Positions 1-11,135 of a stretch of 64,000 nucleotides of DNA are shown here, one piece after another; positions within the stretch are counted from its first letter, which is position 1, and each line of letters opens with the position of its first letter. Source of the DNA: Epiperipatus broadwayi (lineage: Eukaryota > Onychophora > Udeonychophora > Euonychophora > Peripatidae); the NCBI GenBank assembly GCA_028023455.1, contig JAQFVV010000012.1, forward strand, positions 12,100,864 to 12,164,863, given 5' to 3'. The position numbers were made by a program, and so were the translations under genes. The notes beneath the pieces are model-generated. The model searched no databases. It saw nothing but the letters and a program-made list of their open reading frames with translations, and was not told where the DNA came from.

Positions 1-1767
1 CATGGTGAGCTATATATTATTTTATACTATCATTTATACATCTTATTCATTATTAGAATAGTTTCCTTTATATTTAGCTCAGCCAACAAAGAAATATTAC
101 TAGTCATAAAATGAGATTGCTGCATTATCACTGTTTATAGATTTTATTGTTCTTAATTATCAATAAAGATTTTATTTTAATTTATAACTAGATATTGCTG
201 TTATAAGTTAAAATGTATATCCCTTTTGTATATATCATATTTAGTATGTGTATATAATAATACATGTATAAAAGTGATTAAAAATATGAAATATACTTTT
301 AAATAAAAAGTGTTTAACAGTTGCTTTGATGGGAAATTTTATAAAAATATGAAATATACTTTTAAATAAAAAGTGTTTAACAGTTGCTTTGATGGGAAAT
401 TTTTTATTTTTAAAAAGAAAATGCTTATCAAAACTATATTGTTAATGAATTTTATTAATACATGTAATTTTATTTTTAATCAATTTTACACATATGGTGC
501 ATGTATATATATTATACTTTTTATATATGTATGATATTTAGTAGATGTCCATAATTATATATTTATAAGAAATCAGCAAGTAATTTTTCTGTTTACAATT
601 GTTGACATTTTATTTTATTTAAAAACATTTTTTTTGATAAAAGCATAACAAAACTTTATTATATTTAATATAATGTTATTAAATTGAGAAAAAGAAATGT
701 TTATAGCTCTCATGAGTCAACAAATAAATAAACAAACAACTAAACAAAAATACTTCTCAAATTCAATAAAAGCATTTAAAAATAACTTTCCACAATGTAA
801 ATAATTTATTGAAAATATTCAATATTTCATTTCTTTTATTCCAAGAAAATCAAATAACTGATACATTTTTGAGTAATTTATGAATATTTTTTATGTATTA
901 ATTTTTTAAATATTAAATGAAAAAATGTTTTTTTCTGTTCATCATTTCCTTAATTACTATTGGGGAGGGGGAAATTGGTTTTGCTGGTAGGCCAATCTCT
1001 TTCTAGAGCATCTACTCTTATTTGCTTTAAATGTTAATCACTGATTAAATCAAGATTATGTTATATTTATTTTTGTGGGAATAGACTTTATATAGATAGT
1101 TCAAATTAATACTCTTCATTATTATGATTCTACTTTTATATTAATATCATTTATACAAAGTTGTTTTTTTAATATTTTGACACTAGTTAAACAACTTGTA
1201 CTGTTGAATGATTAAAAAAAATTAATGTTAGTATCTTAATTTATCAGATATATAGAAAGATCATGTATCAATTCAAATTTTTATAGGAATCCATTTTTGA
1301 AATGTCTTGATTTAAATTCCTGTTCAAATTAAACTTCATGTAATAATTTTTCTGAATATGTGTTTCTTTTGATGTATTTTCTGATCTTGATTTTTATATG
1401 CTGATTGTTTGAACTTAAATTTGGTATTTAATTGTTTTTCATGCACATTTAATGCACATCTGATTTTGTTAAGTGACAGAATATAAGGCATAGTTTTATT
1501 AGTTTTTTTCAGAGTCCAAGTTTAGCTTAGTATTAATCCAAACTGTTTATTTTTATTACTGCATTTCAATTTTGTTTCAGTTCCAGTAACTCAGCATTAT
1601 CATCAGAAAACATGTAGCCATTAAGCCATATATATATATATATATATATGATTTGCTTACAAATGACTAAGAAGGGATATTCTGTCACATATTAAATTTT
1701 TTGCATGTTAATTGTCAATATCTTTTTTGCTTTTGATGATCTTCAAAAGATATTTCCCAAACTACAG
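1..1767. other. AT-rich non-coding stretch
   Basis: No reading frame, RNA or transposon signature could be supported here. The stretch is very AT-rich, with a TA microsatellite near 1629-1650 and one short tandem duplication listed separately. Confidence 0.6.
280..405. repeat. 63-bp tandem duplication, two copies
   Basis: Two adjacent copies (280-342 and 343-405) are nearly identical. Each runs from AAAAATATGAAATATAC to GATGGGAAATTTT. The near identity implies a recent local duplication. Confidence 0.9.
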
Positions 1768-2560
1768 AAAAAATCATTATCTGTCAATCAAGCATAGAAA
1801 CATTATACTGATATCATTTTAAAATAATAATGGGTAAATTTTTATTTTTGTTTTATTATATTCATTGCTTTAACTTTTTTAGACATATCTAAATTATATT
1901 TTAACTATACCAATCCATTTTAATTTTATAAAAGCAATAGATTAAGCACAAATGTAAATTACTCTTCTAACTTTCATTTTTTAACCATAAATATATTTAA
2001 TTTTCTCTTTTGTTAAAAGAAAAAAAGAGTATAATTATTAGTGTATATATTAAAGGGGATTTGAACCCAGACTTTCAAGCTTTCTATAGTCATTCACTTT
2101 ATCCAATATAACTGATGCATATGTCCACATACAAGTGAAAAAGATAAATGATCACCAATATATGTATTTCATGTTGAACCAGCATTTTTTTCACGTGTGA
2201 TGATGTGTATCAGTTATATTAGATAAAGTGAATGGCTATACAGAGAATGAAAGTTTGGGTTCAAATTCCCTTTAATATAATTTAATAATAACATATACAC
2301 CAATAATTATATTCTTTTTTTTTTTTAATAAAAGAGAAAAAGAAATACCTTTATGGTTAAAAAATGAAAGAAGAGTAATTTGCATTTGAGCTTAATTTAT
2401 TGCTTTTATAAAATTAAAATGGATTGGTATACTTAAAATATAATTGAGATATATTTAAAAAATGAATATAATAAAACAAAAATAAAAATTTATCAATTAT
2501 TATTTAAAAAAAATATCATCAGTACAATGTTTCTATGCATGATTGACAGATAAAGATTTG
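1768..2560. repeat. 0.8-kb foldback repeat with half a hammerhead at its centre
   Basis: The left arm (about 1768-2150) is repeated in reverse complement on the right (about 2185-2560). Matching blocks include TCTGTCAATCAAGCATAGAAAC against its complement near 2527-2552, and the CATTCACTTTATCC block around the centre. Arms are imperfect, with indels, so the copy is old. The ~35-bp spacer holds stem II, GAAA and the 3' stem I strand of a ribozyme of the same family as those at 42.8 and 43.6 kb. Both arms carry a GGTTCAAATTCCC-like block that looks like a pol III B box. Confidence 0.75.
2152..2185 (-). ncRNA. Half hammerhead ribozyme (family C), truncated
   Basis: Read on the minus strand it gives the stem II hairpin (ATGCTGGTTCAACAT), GAAA, a short stem III and TTGGTG, matching the 42.8-kb ribozyme. 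The CTGATGA half is missing because the foldback junction cuts through stem II. It cannot cleave on its own. Confidence 0.55.
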
Positions 2561-2575
2561 GATAACTATAGGAAG

Positions 2576-3080
2576 TTTGAAAGTCTGGTTTCAAATCCCC
2601 TTTAATTACATCATATGTAAATATAATTATTTTTAGATTACAAAATAGCATTTGATTTTGTAAGTATTTTCCCGTGATTAAAGCTTTACATTATCAAAAT
2701 ACATATACCAGAATAATATCCTGCTCTAAAAAATATTTATCAGACTATAATACCAATTATAAGGTGATAGTAAGAAAATTAACATTGACAACAACAATAA
2801 AAAAATTCTAACGGAGATTCCTCTGTATCAGAAAATGACATTCCGATGCTCAAGAGTCATAAAAATTGTGCTTTGAACACATCTAAAATTGATAATTCAA
2901 TAGATTATTCCTCCAAAAACATGACTAAATTTGATAAGTCTGATTACAAGCAGCAGCAAGAAAATTTATACCGTTAATTCAATTTCATCATCTGTCAAAG
3001 AAAAAACTGAATTCAATGTAAATACATGACACATACAAGAATTTACTAAATAAAGCTTCAGATGCCATTAAAAAACCCAT
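2576..3080. other. AT-rich sequence leading into a LINE
   Basis: A further TTTCAAATCCCCTTT block lies at about 2590-2602. From about 2780 the sequence becomes less AT-rich and could be the degraded 5' end of LINE ORF1, but no clear start or 5' UTR boundary is visible. Confidence 0.4.
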
Positions 3081-3081
3081 A

Positions 3082-4700
3082 ATGATGCATAACTCACCAA
3101 CAAGGACTACAACAATATTTTCAATCATTATGCCCAAAAAAGTAAGCCTTCAGACCTCCATTCCAACAAACTCTGACTATTCACCCATCTTACAAACTAA
3201 TAACCTTGACCACATCTCACAAAAAAATCTACCATATTCTCAAATCTATTCTAGAATGGATTTAGGATCTGATTTTCCTTCTCTAAGTCCCACACCCAAA
3301 TCAAAACCACCAAACTATTTCAATAAAAATAAATTCACAGGACCTAAACCACTTACTACAAACAATTTTGCTTCCTATCACTAAATGTTGCTCCCAATCA
3401 TAATACCTATCAATCGGCTTCCAAACCATTATCCTATGCTGAGAAGGCAGCTATAATTTCTATCACAAACATTCAGTCTAAATCATTTATCACTCAGAAT
3501 CTACATCACACTCCTAAACCAGACCTCTTCAATAAGGCCATACAAATTATTGATGAAGAAAACACACTTACTGAACAGGATACTCCAGAAATAACACCAC
3601 TCGGAGCCACTCCCAATTTTCATTGTGATTCTACCATTCATGCTTTTATCAATGAACAATTCAATAGATCTATCCCTGCTCTCCTCCATAAAACCTTTCA
3701 AAATTACAAGAATGAAAATGCAGTCATTCTCTCAACTACTGATAATGATCTTAATTTGTTTAATTTTCCTGTCAAATCACTGTATGCCTTATTCAAAGAT
3801 CACAATCTATGGGGATCAATATATAAGATCTTATTTCATCTGAATAAATGATATCTCATAGTGTAATTCCACAATGTTGTTGCAAAAGAAGCCTTCAGAA
3901 ACAACTTCAAATCACTCGCTAACCATTATCTAGTCACCATAGATGCTAATCATCCTCTATATTTGGATGGAACAGTGTGGAACTGCCTAGCTGAGTTTGA
4001 TAGAACTGACCTACAAAAGATCTTGGGTCCCTATGGAAAAATCTCCTTTGACTACAAACTCATACCTCATGCTCAAACACATGTACTCACCAATGTGGCA
4101 ATATTCAAAATTGTCCTCAATAAGGGCATTTCTCCCTTGTCTATTCCAGGATTGATTATCAGGAATGTCTCCTTATAATCATCCTCAATGGTGTCCTTCC
4201 TCAATGTTTTCATTGCTGACAAAGAGGGCATATCATGAAGGAATGCCAAGACCACATATGCACCCAATGCAGAGATATACACCATAAATATCATAAATGT
4301 GCATATAAGAACACCCTGGCTTCATCCCAATCTCATTCTAACAGGCCCACTTCCAATTACAGTTATAGAATCACCAAGATCTTGGGCCTAAATCACAATT
4401 TTAGTAGACAGCTGCAATTCCTGGCCCCAGCACTCAACAATTTACTGATGACTTATCTACTGGGCATTTTAAGATAACTGTTGATGACCAATCTGCAGAG
4501 ATCTCTTCTCTGGCTGAGGAAGATGGCCTGTCTATTGCCTCTGTACTGACCCAGAGATCAACTCCCATGGTCCCTCCTCCCCTCCCCAATGTAAGAGAAA
4601 AAAACCATAATCTTAAATCTCGGTCTAATCCAGCTGAATCTCATTCCAATGCTGACAGTCTTGCCTCCCTTGAGAGGGCTTGATCACCCTGACAAGTCAT
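3082..4700 (+). pseudogene. LINE ORF1 (gag-like, two CCHC zinc knuckles), broken
   Basis: This is the nucleic-acid-binding ORF1 protein of the LINE, which packages the RNA. The frame changes several times: 3082-3384 in one frame, about 3381-3850 in another (ending ...KILFHLNK), then 3963-4178. The block around 4000-4130 (DLQKILGPYGKISFDYK) resembles the small RNA-binding fold of LINE ORF1 proteins. Two CX2CX4HX4C knuckles follow in one frame: CFHC.QRGHIMKEC at 4205-4246, with a TGA at 4217 inside it, and CTQCRDIHHKYHKC at 4259-4300. A Pro/Ser-rich tail runs to about 5000. It lies directly upstream of ORF2 and is not translatable as a whole. Confidence 0.8.
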
Positions 4701-5002
4701 ATGCCTCCCCCAGCCCTAATAATAAAAGAATTGCACTTCTCCTGTGATACCTGAAGCCTCTCAGAATCCTCATCAAATAGACCCAAATCTCGAACCCATT
4801 CCTGCTGTTTCTCCCTCATACAATTCTGAATACATTCTACTGCCAAATGACATTAGCTCTTCCTCCTTGCTTACCAAGGATATTCCTGAGCCTGTTCCTG
4901 AACTTGAAGCTGCTTTTCCTCTAGTCATTGATCCTGATCCCTCTGACTCCTCTTCTAAGCACATCATGTCTTTGAATCGCAAGACTAAAAATACCATTTA
5001 CT

Positions 5003-8000
5003 ATGTTTAGTGCCGTATCAGTCAATGTTAGAGGTCTGAACTCTCATGACAGGGCTTATGCCTTATCACACTGGTTTCATCACCAAGCCCCTGATATTCT
5101 TTGCCTATTCGAGACTAAGCTTCACATTGTGTCTGACCCCCACACTCTTGACCTCATTCATCACCTAGGCTACTTCCATTACTCCTACTACTCCTCTGCT
5201 TCAGGAGTTGCAATAATCATCAATAAAAATTCCTCTATTTACTTCTTTAAAATTTTGCACATTGATTCTAACGGTTTAATAGCCACCATTCAAATCAATA
5301 GTTTTTCCTTTAATTTAATAAATTTATACTTATCCAAGATTTCAGACACAGTTCTCAGGACTACTCATACTATAAATTCCATCCTCAGAATCAGTCCTCT
5401 TCCCACTTTAATCATTGGAGATTTTAATCTTACCTATGAACAATGTCAAAACAAATTTATGCAATTTCTAAATCAAATGGAAATTGGAAGGGGATTCTTC
5501 CCTTAAACTGCATTTTCATTTTACACTCAAAAGTCCAGTATCACTCATTGACCTCATCCTTTTTTCTCCGTCCTTTTCACCAATTATAGAAGCTCATCTA
5601 TGGTCTGCAGTAATTTCTGACCACTTTGCCTTAGAAGTTAGAGTCAACCTGAGAACTGTCTCACAGATCATTAATGAACTACCACAAACCATTCGTAAGC
5701 TTACTAAGGGAAATATTACTATCCAGCTGATATTAGAAGCTTATATCACCTTTAATTGGTTACTGCTAATTTCATTTCCTGCAAAGGCTGCTTGGAGGGC
5801 TTTTGTTGATACACTCCCACACCTAATCAATAAATGCACAATTAAATCCAAGGGTCCAGTTTGTATGCTTCATGAACTGGATTCCATTGCCAGAGAGCTC
5901 AGCCCACTTCCTTATGAAGCTCAAACTGTCTCAAATATTCTGCATCTAAAGACAAAATATAAGCACACTCAAAGAGCTGCTGCTGAGTATCTCTCAATTA
6001 AGAGAGCCTGCCAATACCTTCATCACTAACATTGCTGGACCAGAGGCTACCTAAGATGGGCCTGGCAAAAAATCTAGGGCCCCTAGGTCAATAGAGATAC
6101 AGGGCAACACATACTCTGTTTCTTCCATGTTGGCAAAAGTTCGTGAATTTTACTACAGAAAATTCCAGCCTCTGGGAGTAACTAGTTCACATAGGAATCT
6201 CACCAACAGGGAATCAACTCCACATAAGATCACTGAAACTAGGATCCTATCAAAATTTAAGATCGTTCCCAGATAAAACTCATCCTGGCCTACATGGCAT
6301 TTCCAAGTTTGTACTCGTACACCTTTGTGCCTTTACCATCCCTATAATCAAAGGAATGATTGCCTTTCTGGCTGAAGGCACCCAGAAAATTGATGGAATG
6401 TGTCAAATTGCCATGGTTCCCCTTATTAAGAAATGGGAAGCCCCATACCAATTGGATAACCTCCTGCCCATCTCAATGTTGCCCTTACTAGTAAAGACAA
6501 CCGAAGGCCTAATTAAAGAGGATATCCAAGACAACATCATAGATCGTCTTCATACCAATTTGCCAAGAAGGGGAGCTCAACTGCCGATGCTGTCAGCTGC
6601 TTTCACCTTCTCATAGATCATGTTCACAGGAGAAAAGTGTCCCAACCAATTGCAGTTCAACTCGACTTTGCTGGGGCCTTTGATTGCATCAGGGCCAAAG
6701 TATTACTTAGTGGGCTGGAGGAACTCCATCTCCAGATGATAGAGAACCTACTTTACAATCGGGAGGTATTTCTCTCTCTCGATGGTAGAGTGGCTTCAGG
6801 ATTTTGGCCCTGTATTTCCATCCCTCAGGGCTCACCACTAAATACTCTCCTCCTCACAGCCTATCTGAACCCATTACTGCTAAGCATTGAGGCTGTTTTT
6901 CCTGGGATAGCCATCCCTATGCTGAGGGAAAACATTTGCCATATTTCCTATATGGATGATGTGATGGTGTTCCTCTCATCTATGGATGATGTGATGGTGT
7001 TCTTGAGGAACTCCTGGACCAATTTTCTCACAAATTTGTTCTCAGAGTAAACAGAATGAAATCGGCCATATGGTCAATCCTATCAGGCAAGCAAATACCA
7101 GGTGGATTTGAAGCCCCCCTCAGAAATTCATCAGCTTCCCCCTAGCCTCTTCCCCCATCCATTATGAGAAGAGAACTCCAAGCTTCCTTATTAGCTAAGG
7201 TCAATTCTACAGTAACATCACTATCTAAGGTCTACCTGTCCTTGTTGGGGAAGGTAGCACTACTTAATGCTATAGTATTGCCCAAAATAACATATTATCT
7301 AGCAGGATTTTCCCCCCAAATGCAAATTTATCCAAAAAATTGAAACCTTATGCAGAAAACTTTGCTGGGGATGCAAGACTCCCATCATCAGCCTCAACGT
7401 ATTACAAAAATCCAAACTTCTTAATGGCCTTAACCTTCACTCGCTAAAGATTTTTTACCTCCAATGAACTCATAATATACTATTCAAGATTTTTAAGGAT
7501 AATCCTGATATGGAATGCCCCTTCCCCAAGGAAAAAATAGAGCCTACCGATCGACCTCCACTTAGATTGAGGAGCATTTGGTTACAAAAGCAAGTTACAG
7601 TGGTTATTCAAAACTTCCAGTTGTCTGGTTCCCTTTTTCAGGGGAAATTATCATATTGGGAAGTTTATCGATTAATATTTCCTGGGAAAACTAAATCCAT
7701 TAATATACTTCCAATAGGAATCATCGATTTTCCAAATTAACAAAATTCATCAAACTGAGTCCAAAATTTGTTGATTTTTTTAATAAAAATCATCCTTGGA
7801 GCATTCCCTACTGCAGCCTTTCTCCACTACCAAAGGGGTTACAACATCAACCCTCTTTGTCCCCTATGTAACAAACAGGAGGAATCAATTGGCCACATTC
7901 TGGATCAATGTGATTCATGGACTTATCTCCGTAATATAGCATTAGACTGGATAAATGGCAATGACCCAGCTAACATTTCTCTTAATGCAGCAATTAAAAG

Positions 8001-8205
8001 GATCAATTTGGATCAATAAGACTGGCCACATTCATTAACTTCTCAATTTGGAATGCCAGATGTAGCATGATATTTGATCATGGCTGTGATGATTCAATGG
8101 TTAACTGATTTTTCAAATCACTCTACAAGATAAAAGATGAGGATAAACGAACTTGTCAGCCTTGGCTAATTGACCAAACCTGGAACCAGATAAGGCTAGA
8201 GTCCT
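5003..8205 (+). pseudogene. LINE ORF2: endonuclease plus reverse transcriptase, broken
   Basis: ORF2 nicks target DNA and reverse-transcribes the element RNA. The endonuclease covers 5003-5660: SVNVRGLNSHDR, DILCLFETKL (the usual Glu-Thr is present) and LIIGDFN, then after a frameshift near 5480, SLIDLILFSP and ISDHFALEV. The RT follows in pieces: PGLHGISKFV and AMVPLIKKW...LPISMLPLLVKTTEGLI at about 6280-6610, motif A QLDFAGAFD near 6660, motif B IPQGSPLN near 6820, motif C SYMDDVMVF near 6945. Motif C is partly duplicated. The tail has LSLLGKVALLNAIVLPK near 7230 and CPLCNKQEESIGHILDQC at about 7858-7911. At least five frameshifts or stops are present. The intact YMDD and motif A Asp show this copy decayed mainly by indels. 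Confidence 0.85.
6951..7010 (+). repeat. 30-bp tandem duplication across RT motif C
   Basis: TATGGATGATGTGATGGTGT occurs at 6951 and again at 6981, so the catalytic MDDVMVFL is encoded twice in frame. The homologous copy at 47.6 kb has only one. It is a private, post-insertion slippage event in this copy. Confidence 0.9.
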
Positions 8206-8855
8206 AATTCATGCTTTTCTTAGGCCCAAAACTTGAACTTTCTCCCATCCACTGAATAAATAAGATATCCCATCTTTCACTTAAGAATAATCTAAACTTT
8301 AACTATGTAGATCTTTCATACATCCTATATATTTAACACACAAACTTTGCATTAGTTACATACTGTACAATTAATTTACCTATATCAACTTGTAAATATT
8401 GTTATAATCCTCGTTACTCTTTGGGCCAGGATAATCATTAATCAATGGAATTTCCAAACCTTATACATAGGTTTGACTTACTTTATATTCCTAGCTAATT
8501 AAGCACATGACACACTGCCTTAAGGCATTGGTGTAATTTTTGATTTTATTTAAATTTAACTATGTTTCTTTCATACTTGCAGCAATTAACTATCATGATT
8601 TTCCTATGCTGCTCCTGAGACTATATTATTGATCTAATACAACTTTTGAATTTTCTATTTACATGGCTTTCTATTTACATGTATACATTGAAACTTTCTT
8701 ATTGTCATTATTTTATCCTATCATTGATTTCTTTTGTATCCACTCTAATGTGTAAATGAAGTAAAAAGTATATGAAAGGATGTTTCCATGTCTTCAAAAA
8801 AAATTTTGTGACAGTTTGACAGGAAATATTTTATGAATTAAAAAAAAAAAGCTAG

Positions 8856-9690
8856 GGAATAAAAGCAGATGGAAATAATTTAAATCATCTAAATTTTGCA
8901 AATGACATGATTGTTTTTGCAAATAATGGTTTAGAGCTTCAAGAAATATAAAAATCATTAATTCATGGAAGTAAAAAAATGGGACTAAAAATAAATGCTA
9001 AAAAAAAAACAAACTAAAATAATGTTAAACGAATTTATTGAGAAAAATAAAGATTAATCATCATGAATTAAAAAAAAATCTACAAATAGGTGCAAATAGG
9101 TGAAATTACTAATATAGCTAGAAACTTATAAAATGAAATTAATCATAAAATTAAATTGGGCTAGAAAGCTTTTAGTAAAATAAATAAATAATTGAATGAC
9201 TTATTGTTTGAGAGTTCATAAGAATTTTGATTGTTGAAATTGATCTAAAGCTCTTAGGCTTCAGGGTCTAACAATTTACCACTGCACTAAACCTTGGTAG
9301 AAGTATGTTTAAAAGGGATATTTTGTAAATATATGTGTTCTATTTATTCTTACTTATGTATCTGAAACTTAGACACTTAAGAAACAAGCAATACAGATCC
9401 TTCACAACCACTCAATGTAGTATGGAAAAATGTATATTAAGATAACAAGAGGACATCGAAAATGAAATATATGAATGAGAGAATGAACAGGTATCACTGA
9501 TAACAGATCTAAAATGATGATAATAAATGAACAGCCAAAATTTTTAGTTAAATCTTAAGCAATTGTAAATAACATTTAAATAGACTGTTTTAAAGATGGA
9601 TGAGTGGACTAAGAAAGATTACCAGTGTATTGTGGAGAAGAGAGGATATGGATTAAAATAACTGAATTAAACATAAAGGGACTTCGGTCT
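8856..9690 (+). pseudogene. RTE-like LINE reverse transcriptase fragment
   Basis: Translation from 8856 gives GIKADGNNLNHLNFANDMIV, matching the RT motif C region of RTE elements (G-I-x-I-x-G...L-x-H-L-x-F-A-D-D); the first catalytic Asp is Asn here. It continues with ELQEI and KKMGLKINAK. Near 9330-9500 come CSIYSYLCI*NLDT (the LTYGSETWTL block), then ITRGHRK and GITD typical of the RTE tail. About 100 bp between 9210 and 9300 do not fit the RTE frame and may be an insertion. It has no start, many stops and is dead. Confidence 0.7.
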
Positions 9691-9965
9691 TACAGTTGAT
9701 TAATAATGATTAAAAATAGTGATGATGTAAATATAACAATTTTTTTAAAAAATATCTGTGATTTATGTGTACTTATATAATTTGAATAACACTACAACTT
9801 CTATACAAAGATCCAATTGCTTAATAATGAATAATATTTCTGTAATGTAATTTTAACTACACCACTCTCATGCAAGATAGGGACTGGTTTCTGTCCACTT
9901 TTAACATTTTGTGGAGGATGTAATCATAAACCTTTAACCAAAGACATGTGAATAAGATCTATGAT

Positions 9966-10009
9966 TTTAAGATACACATTTCATGCTGAACCAGCAATCA
10001 TCAGTTGAC
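9966..10009 (-). ncRNA. Hammerhead ribozyme, family C, degraded
   Basis: On the minus strand: GTCAA, CTGATGA, stem II TTGCTGGTTCAGCAT, GAAA, then stem III ATGTGTAT and C as the cleavage nucleotide. The core is intact. The 3' stem I strand (TTAAAA) pairs poorly with GTCAA, so activity is doubtful. Confidence 0.6.
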
Positions 10010-10125
10010 CCATACTACAATATATTTTTATCATTGTTTAATGTATATATATAGCAAATTGATACAGTTTAATTGATGTGATGTGTCAACAATGATAAAG
10101 ATATATGTAAGAGATTGTAGTCTGG

Positions 10126-10170
10126 GTCAACTGATGAGTTCTGTTTCAGCATGAAATGTGCATGCTTGGG
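10126..10170 (+). ncRNA. Hammerhead ribozyme, family C, probably inactive
   Basis: GTCAA, CTGATGA at 10131-10137, an altered stem II, GAAA at 10153-10156 and stem III ATG-TG-CAT. The nucleotide after stem III is G, which hammerheads do not cleave after, and two extra bases precede the TTGGG stem I strand. Confidence 0.55.
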
Positions 10171-10559
10171 ATTATAGATTTTTTTCATGTCTTTACTCAT
10201 ACGTTTATAATTACATATGTCCACAAGATGTTAAAATTGGATAGAAACCAGTCTCTACCTTGCATGAAAGTGGTGTAGTGAAGTTAACACTTCAGAAATA
10301 TTATTCATTATTGGATAATCTCTGGTGAACGAATGTCTAACAAAATTTATTAATTCAATTGCTTATCTTCATCAGTGTAGCATTCATTTAATGATCTTTA
10401 GGATTTATTCACATTCAGTAAATATTATTTTTTAATGAAATTTATTACAAATGTTAAGAAGACTAAAATAATATTCAATGGATTTTCTAAAAAAAAAAAA
10501 AAAAACAATTAAAAAATGATAATAATTAATTTGAAGTAGTTAAAAACTGTAAATGCTTT

Positions 10560-11135
10560 TAATCAAATTAATAATATAATGATAAAATTAATCATAAAAA
10601 TAAATTTGAATAGAATATTTTTGTTAGAAATAATTTGGATATTAAAAGGAAATGTAACTACATATTTGAAAAAGATTTTTCCTAAATGTTGTTTATTAGT
10701 TTTATTTATGAATTTCAAATATGGACACTTAACAGAAGAAAAATACAAAGATTTCACATGACTCAATAAAATATGGAAAAATGTATGTTAGAAGTGATAA
10801 AAAGAAATCAAAAATAAAATATATGAATAGGAGAACAAAAAGGTATTACTGACATCATTGTAAAAGTTAAGAGACTGAAATGGAGTTGGGTTAAATATAT
10901 TTCTAGAAAAGTTAATAATAGATAGACAATGGAAACTTTAAATAAGATCCCAAGAGATTTAAAAGTTCTAAAAAGAGACAACATGTGAAATGAATGGATG
11001 AAATAAGAAAATGTGTTCATGAGTTCATGTGATATGGAGAAGAAAGTCTGGAGATCAGAAAAACAACTAACTTAGAAAATCATTCAATCTGCAGCGGAAC
11101 AATAATGGTTGAAAATGATGATGATGAATATATTT
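10560..11135 (+). pseudogene. RTE-like LINE 3' fragment with ATG-repeat tail
   Basis: A second, poorly preserved RTE copy. Reading across frames gives KGNVTTYLKKIFPKC, GITDI, KRLKWSWVKYISRK, NNRWTMETLNKIPRDLK and a WRRKVWRSEKQ-like end near 11030-11060. These match the order of the RTE C-terminal region. It ends in GATGATGATGA at about 11116, the simple-repeat 3' end usual for RTE elements. All frames are interrupted. Confidence 0.6.

Larger units (their letters stand above)
3000..8790 (+). mobile_element. Degenerate non-LTR retrotransposon (LINE), nearly full length
   Basis: A two-ORF LINE on the plus strand: gag-like ORF1 with zinc knuckles, then ORF2 with apurinic-type endonuclease, reverse transcriptase and a C-terminal CPLC...H...C motif. 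This layout fits the L1/Tx1 side of the LINE tree better than the RTE side, but the clade is not certain. Base composition is clearly richer in G+C than the flanks. The 3' UTR appears to run from about 8206 to 8790; no certain poly(A) tail or TSD was found. Many frameshifts and stops make it inactive. A shorter relative lies at 47.3-49.1 kb. Confidence 0.85.
9825..10315. repeat. Foldback repeat carrying two inverted hammerhead motifs
   Basis: The arms 9825-10035 and 10095-10315 are reverse complements with mismatches. The outer blocks CACCACTCTCATGCAAG and its counterpart at about 10259-10278 mark the ends. Each arm holds one hammerhead core pointing away from the centre of its own arm: minus strand on the left, plus on the right. 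The inner spacer is ~60 bp of AT-rich DNA. It lies between two RTE fragments, but no TSD was identified. Confidence 0.75.
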
